A DNA stretch of 6,282 nt, taken from an uncultured Verrucomicrobiota bacterium. Lineage in GTDB: Bacteria > Verrucomicrobiota > Kiritimatiellia > RFP12 > UBA3636. The notes under the pieces are model-generated. The model was given only the letters and a program-made list of their open reading frames with translations. It was not told the origin of the DNA and did no database searches. The position numbers and the translations under genes are program-made. This document shows, piece by piece, positions 5,585 to 6,282 of the stretch. Within the stretch, counting starts at the first letter, position 1, and each line of letters begins with the position of its first letter. The stretch spans positions 1 to 6,282 of the forward strand of contig CAMNDA010000106.1 in assembly GCA_946534745.1 (NCBI GenBank), given 5' to 3'.

Positions 5585-5604
5585 CATCCCAACCGCCCCG
5601 TCCC

Positions 5605-6282
5605 GTGCCCGACTCCTCCCCCAGACTGATCGTGATCGACGTCATGCCGATCCTGTACCGCGGGCACTTCGCGCTGATGCGGAGACCGCGGCTCACGGCG
5701 TCAGGCTTCAACACGTCGGCGCTCTTCGTCTTCACGAACATCGTCCGGGATCTCCTCGCCAGCCGCGGCGCCACGCACGCCGCGCTCGTGATGGACACGT
5801 CCCCCACGTTCCGCCACGAGCTCTACCCCGAGTACAAGGCGCAGCGCGAGAAGCTCCCGGAGGACATCGCCGCGTCGCTCGGGCCCGCCGAGGCGTTCGC
5901 CCGCGCGATCCGCGTGCCGTTCCTCCGCGTGGCGGGGTTCGAGGCCGACGACCTCATGGGCACGCTCGCCGCGCGCGCCGAGGCCGCCGGCTTCGAGACC
6001 TGGGTCGTCTCGCCCGACAAGGACATGGCACAGCTCGTCACGGACCGCGTCACGCTCTGCCGCCCGTCCCACGTCCCGGGCGAGAAGGACGAGCTCTACG
6101 ATCCGGCGCGCGTGTGCGAGGAGTGGGGCCTCTCCTCCCCCGCGCAGATGGTGGACCTGCTCGGCATGGCGGGCGACTCCTCCGACAACATCCCCGGATT
6201 CCCCGGCGTCGGCCCCAAGACCGCCACGACGCTCCTGAAGAAATACGGCTCGGTCGAGGGCGTGATCGCCCACGCCTCCGAG
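5605..6282 (+). CDS. polA: DNA polymerase I, N-terminal 5'-3' exonuclease domain, cut by window edge
   Basis: The first 226 codons encode the flap/5'-3' exonuclease domain of DNA polymerase I, which removes RNA primers and damaged strands in replication and repair. Metal-binding acidic residues are in place: Asp12 (VID), Asp64 in VMDTSPTFRHELYPEYKAQR, Glu113/Asp115/Asp116 in GFEADDLMGTLA, Asp138/Asp140 in SPDKDMAQL, and Asp191/Asp194 in GDSSDNIPG. The helix-3-turn-helix motif FPGVGPKTA (198-206 region) follows. I chose GTG 5605 because the exonuclease fold needs LIVID near the start. The next in-frame ATG, at 5644, would remove Asp12. The usual Gly after that Asp is Val13. There is no clear Shine-Dalgarno site. 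A standalone exonuclease is possible, since the polymerase part is outside the window. It starts 20 bases after vapC, with no separate promoter seen. Confidence 0.88.
   Translation, partial: MPDSSPRLIVIDVMPILYRGHFALMRRPRLTASGFNTSALFVFTNIVRDLLASRGATHAALVMDTSPTFRHELYPEYKAQREKLPEDIAASLGPAEAFARAIRVPFLRVAGFEADDLMGTLAARAEAAGFETWVVSPDKDMAQLVTDRVTLCRPSHVPGEKDELYDPARVCEEWGLSSPAQMVDLLGMAGDSSDNIPGFPGVGPKTATTLLKKYGSVEGVIAHASE

Noticed and set aside
4691..5587. 298-codon minus-strand open frame over the toxin-antitoxin pair
   Set aside because: No recognisable domain; it is antisense to two genes with clear motifs, an ATGA overlap and a good promoter.
5701..6273. 190-codon minus-strand open frame over polA
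   Set aside because: It is antisense to the polA exonuclease domain, whose catalytic residues are all readable on the plus strand.
1..6282. CRISPR array, tRNA, rRNA, transposase or integrase
   Set aside because: No regularly spaced repeats, cloverleaf, rRNA-like stretch or recombinase motifs were seen; nearly all the sequence is accounted for by seven genes.

Overview
The window is very GC-rich and compact, with strongly C/G-ending codons and gaps of at most about 140 bases. It looks like ordinary chromosomal DNA from a GC-rich bacterium, probably an anaerobe or a relative of one. Three protein features hint at the lineage. The formate--tetrahydrofolate ligase is of a longer (588-residue) subtype that I associate from memory with sulfate-reducing deltaproteobacteria. 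The two isopropylmalate dehydratase subunits read remarkably like the plant/algal enzymes. The start of DNA polymerase I resembles those of the PVC or Bacteroidetes groups. A PVC-type bacterium (for example Kiritimatiellota, Lentisphaerota or Verrucomicrobiota) is my best guess, at low confidence.

Layout: (1) Bases 1-848, minus strand: N-terminal 282 codons of a two-domain sugar-type ABC transporter ATPase that runs off the left edge. (2) Bases 849-977: a divergent control region with two back-to-back sigma70-like promoters sharing a mirror-image TGCTAGAATG box. (3) Bases 978-4676, plus strand: a probable operon fhs - leuC - leuD. fhs and leuC are 15 bases apart; leuC and leuD are separated by 69 bases holding a GC hairpin and a G-free heptad repeat. 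(4) Bases 4654-4735: a 40-base near-perfect palindrome over the leuD stop codon, then a second hairpin. (5) Bases 4744-5584: a vapBC-type toxin-antitoxin pair with a near-consensus promoter, an internal palindromic operator candidate and an ATGA overlap. (6) Bases 5605-6282: start of polA, 20 bases after the toxin and running off the right edge.

How the genes relate: fhs charges formate onto tetrahydrofolate for one-carbon metabolism, and leuCD forms the Fe-S isomerase of leucine synthesis (or a related 2-oxoacid chain-elongation pathway). Their pairing in one transcription unit is unusual, and no leuA or leuB is in view. The toxin-antitoxin promoter is the only evident promoter between leuD and polA, so polA may be read partly from it. 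No mobile element, CRISPR array, tRNA or rRNA was seen. The most interesting signals are in the short non-coding gaps rather than in a new gene system.
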